From Gallionellaceae bacterium (GTDB lineage: Bacteria; Pseudomonadota; Gammaproteobacteria; Burkholderiales; Gallionellaceae), in contig JAUYFR010000201.1 of the NCBI GenBank assembly GCA_030690855.1, forward strand, positions 1 to 6,131: a stretch of DNA of 6,131 nt, written 5' to 3'. A program made the position numbers and the translations under genes. Positions 5,059 through 6,131 of this stretch are shown in pieces. The notes under the pieces are model-generated. The model was not told the DNA's origin, searched no databases, and worked only from the letters and a program-made list of their open reading frames with translations. Within the stretch, counting starts at the first letter, position 1. Each line of letters begins with the position of its first letter.

Positions 5059-6131
5059 TTAATCGAGTTTCGCCAATTTGGTGTTGTGCAACATCGCTAA
5101 ACGCTCATTCAACTCGCGAGTGCTTTCTAAGAAGGCAGACTTCTGCGCAGCGCTGACAGGTGATGCATCAGGGAGTGCCACGCGAAGCGGGTCGCGCTGC
5201 GTGCCATCAATTTTGAACTCGTAGTGCAGATGAGGGCCGCTTGTTAAACCAGTCATGCCGACATAGGCAATGACCTCGCCCTGACTAACTCGCTGGCCCA
5301 CGCGTAAACCGGCGGCGAAACGAGAGAGGTGGCCATACACCGTTGTGTATTTACCCTGGTGGTTAACCATTACCACATTGCCGTAACCGTTCTGCTTGCT
5401 GACTAATGCGACGGTGCCGTCGGCAGTCACTTTTACTTTGGTGCCAATGGGCGCAGCATAGTCCACACCTTTATGGGCGCGCCATTTGTTTAGCACAGGG
5501 TGAAAGCGCGAAGTGGTGAAGCCCGAGCTCACCCGAGAGAATTCAATCGGTGAGCGCAAGAAGGCTTTGCGCATGCTCTTACCTTCTTGAGTGTAGTAGT
5601 TGCCATTGGTGTTGCTAGTTTGGAAGTAAACCGCGCGGAAGGCGTGACCTTGATTAACAAATTCCGCTGCCAAAATACGCCCAGAGCGCACGGCTTGACC
5701 GTTGCTATAAGTCATTTCGTACACCACGGTAAATTTGTCGCCTTTGCGCAAGTCGCGGTGAAAGTCGATGTCGCCACCAAAAATTTCTGCCATCTGGTTA
5801 GCCACTGGGTCGGTTAAGCCAGCTGCGTCAGTTGCTGCATACAAGCTGGTTTTAATTTCGCCGGTGCGCATAAAAGTGCGCTGCTCTAGTTGCACAGGAA
5901 AAGTGTCAGCTTTAAAACCTGAATCGGTTTTTTCGATTACGACTTGAGCGCCACCATTGTTCAAGTAACGCAAGGCTAGCAAGCTTCCGTCAGCGGCAAT
6001 TTCCGATTGAACTTCTTGCCCAACGCCTAGTTTGCGCAGAGATTCAGCGGCTTTGTCTTTGAGCAGATATTCAGTTGCGGCGGCATCTTCGATGCTTAGT
6101 CTGCGTAGCAGTTCGGCAACGGTATCGCCAC
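5059..6131 (-). CDS. M23-family murein metallopeptidase (MepM/Csd3-like), 5' end outside the window
   Basis: M23 peptidases of this architecture are periplasmic zinc endopeptidases that cut peptide cross-links in murein. The frame is open to the right edge, so 356 C-terminal residues are visible and the start, signal peptide or membrane anchor is missing. An internal TTG at 5982 is not the start, because the upstream codons continue the fold. Visible order: a LysM-like/OapA-type segment beginning GDTVAELLRRL (visible residues 1-60), a middle domain (about 65-200) like the second domain of Csd3/MepM proteins, and the LytM domain (about 205-320). All zinc/catalytic motifs are present: HKGVD (His219, Asp223), YGHLS (His267) and HLHYEF (His300, His302). 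This predicts an active enzyme. anmK follows after 6 nt, so a wall-cutting enzyme and a wall-recycling kinase are probably cotranscribed. Substrate bond specificity cannot be read from the sequence. Confidence 0.94.
   Translation of the reverse strand, partial: GDTVAELLRRLSIEDAAATEYLLKDKAAESLRKLGVGQEVQSEIAADGSLLALRYLNNGGAQVVIEKTDSGFKADTFPVQLEQRTFMRTGEIKTSLYAATDAAGLTDPVANQMAEIFGGDIDFHRDLRKGDKFTVVYEMTYSNGQAVRSGRILAAEFVNQGHAFRAVYFQTSNTNGNYYTQEGKSMRKAFLRSPIEFSRVSSGFTTSRFHPVLNKWRAHKGVDYAAPIGTKVKVTADGTVALVSKQNGYGNVVMVNHQGKYTTVYGHLSRFAAGLRVGQRVSQGEVIAYVGMTGLTSGPHLHYEFKIDGTQRDPLRVALPDASPVSAAQKSAFLESTRELNERLAMLHNTKLAKLD

Noticed and set aside
5982..6131. M23 gene starting at the TTG at 5982
   Set aside because: The same frame stays open to the window edge and encodes a LysM-like GDTVAELL segment expected upstream, so the gene is cut by the edge.

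Overview
The window is chromosomal housekeeping DNA that is most likely from a betaproteobacterium. The evidence is gene order (rplM-rpsI-argC-small membrane coiled-coil protein-bactofilin-erpA, facing anmK and an M23 peptidase) and the protein sequences. I lean towards the Nitrosomonadales/Gallionellaceae-Methylophilaceae side from the moderate GC, but the window alone cannot fix a genus. I see no phage, plasmid, CRISPR, tRNA or rRNA signal and no broken gene.

Layout. Positions 1-391 hold no gene. They contain a possible terminator of an upstream gene (5-28), a structured G/C-rich inverted-repeat element of about 185 bp (87-270), and a near-consensus sigma-70 promoter for the ribosomal-protein operon (317-346). 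rplM (392-829) and rpsI (832-1224) follow, 2 nt apart, and end at a strong cUUCGg-loop terminator (1242-1267). argC (GTG start, 1309) begins a second run of four closely spaced + strand genes: argC, a single-pass membrane coiled-coil protein (2340-3083), a bactofilin (3096-3503) and erpA (3526-3882). A REP-like palindrome and a second UUCG-loop terminator close this run at 3885-3962. On the minus strand, an M23 peptidase gene that enters from the right edge (5' end missing) is followed 6 nt later by anmK, which converges on erpA.

How the genes relate. The first unit makes ribosomal proteins L13 and S9. The second mixes arginine biosynthesis (ArgC), Fe-S cluster delivery (ErpA) and a cytoskeletal scaffold with a membrane-anchored neighbour. 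The minus-strand pair concerns the cell wall: a periplasmic murein endopeptidase-like protein and the kinase that recycles anhydroMurNAc. The most interesting biology here is the closeness of a bactofilin, an uncharacterised membrane coiled-coil protein, a Csd3/MepM-like M23 peptidase and a murein-recycling kinase. This is a plausible but unproven cell-shape or wall-remodelling neighbourhood. The other item worth follow-up is the composite inverted-repeat element just upstream of the rplM promoter.

Three gene starts were corrected: rplM starts at 392 (not 305, which lies upstream of the promoter), argC at the GTG at 1309 (not 1231, which would translate through the terminator), and the M23 gene has no start in the window, because its frame is open to the right edge.
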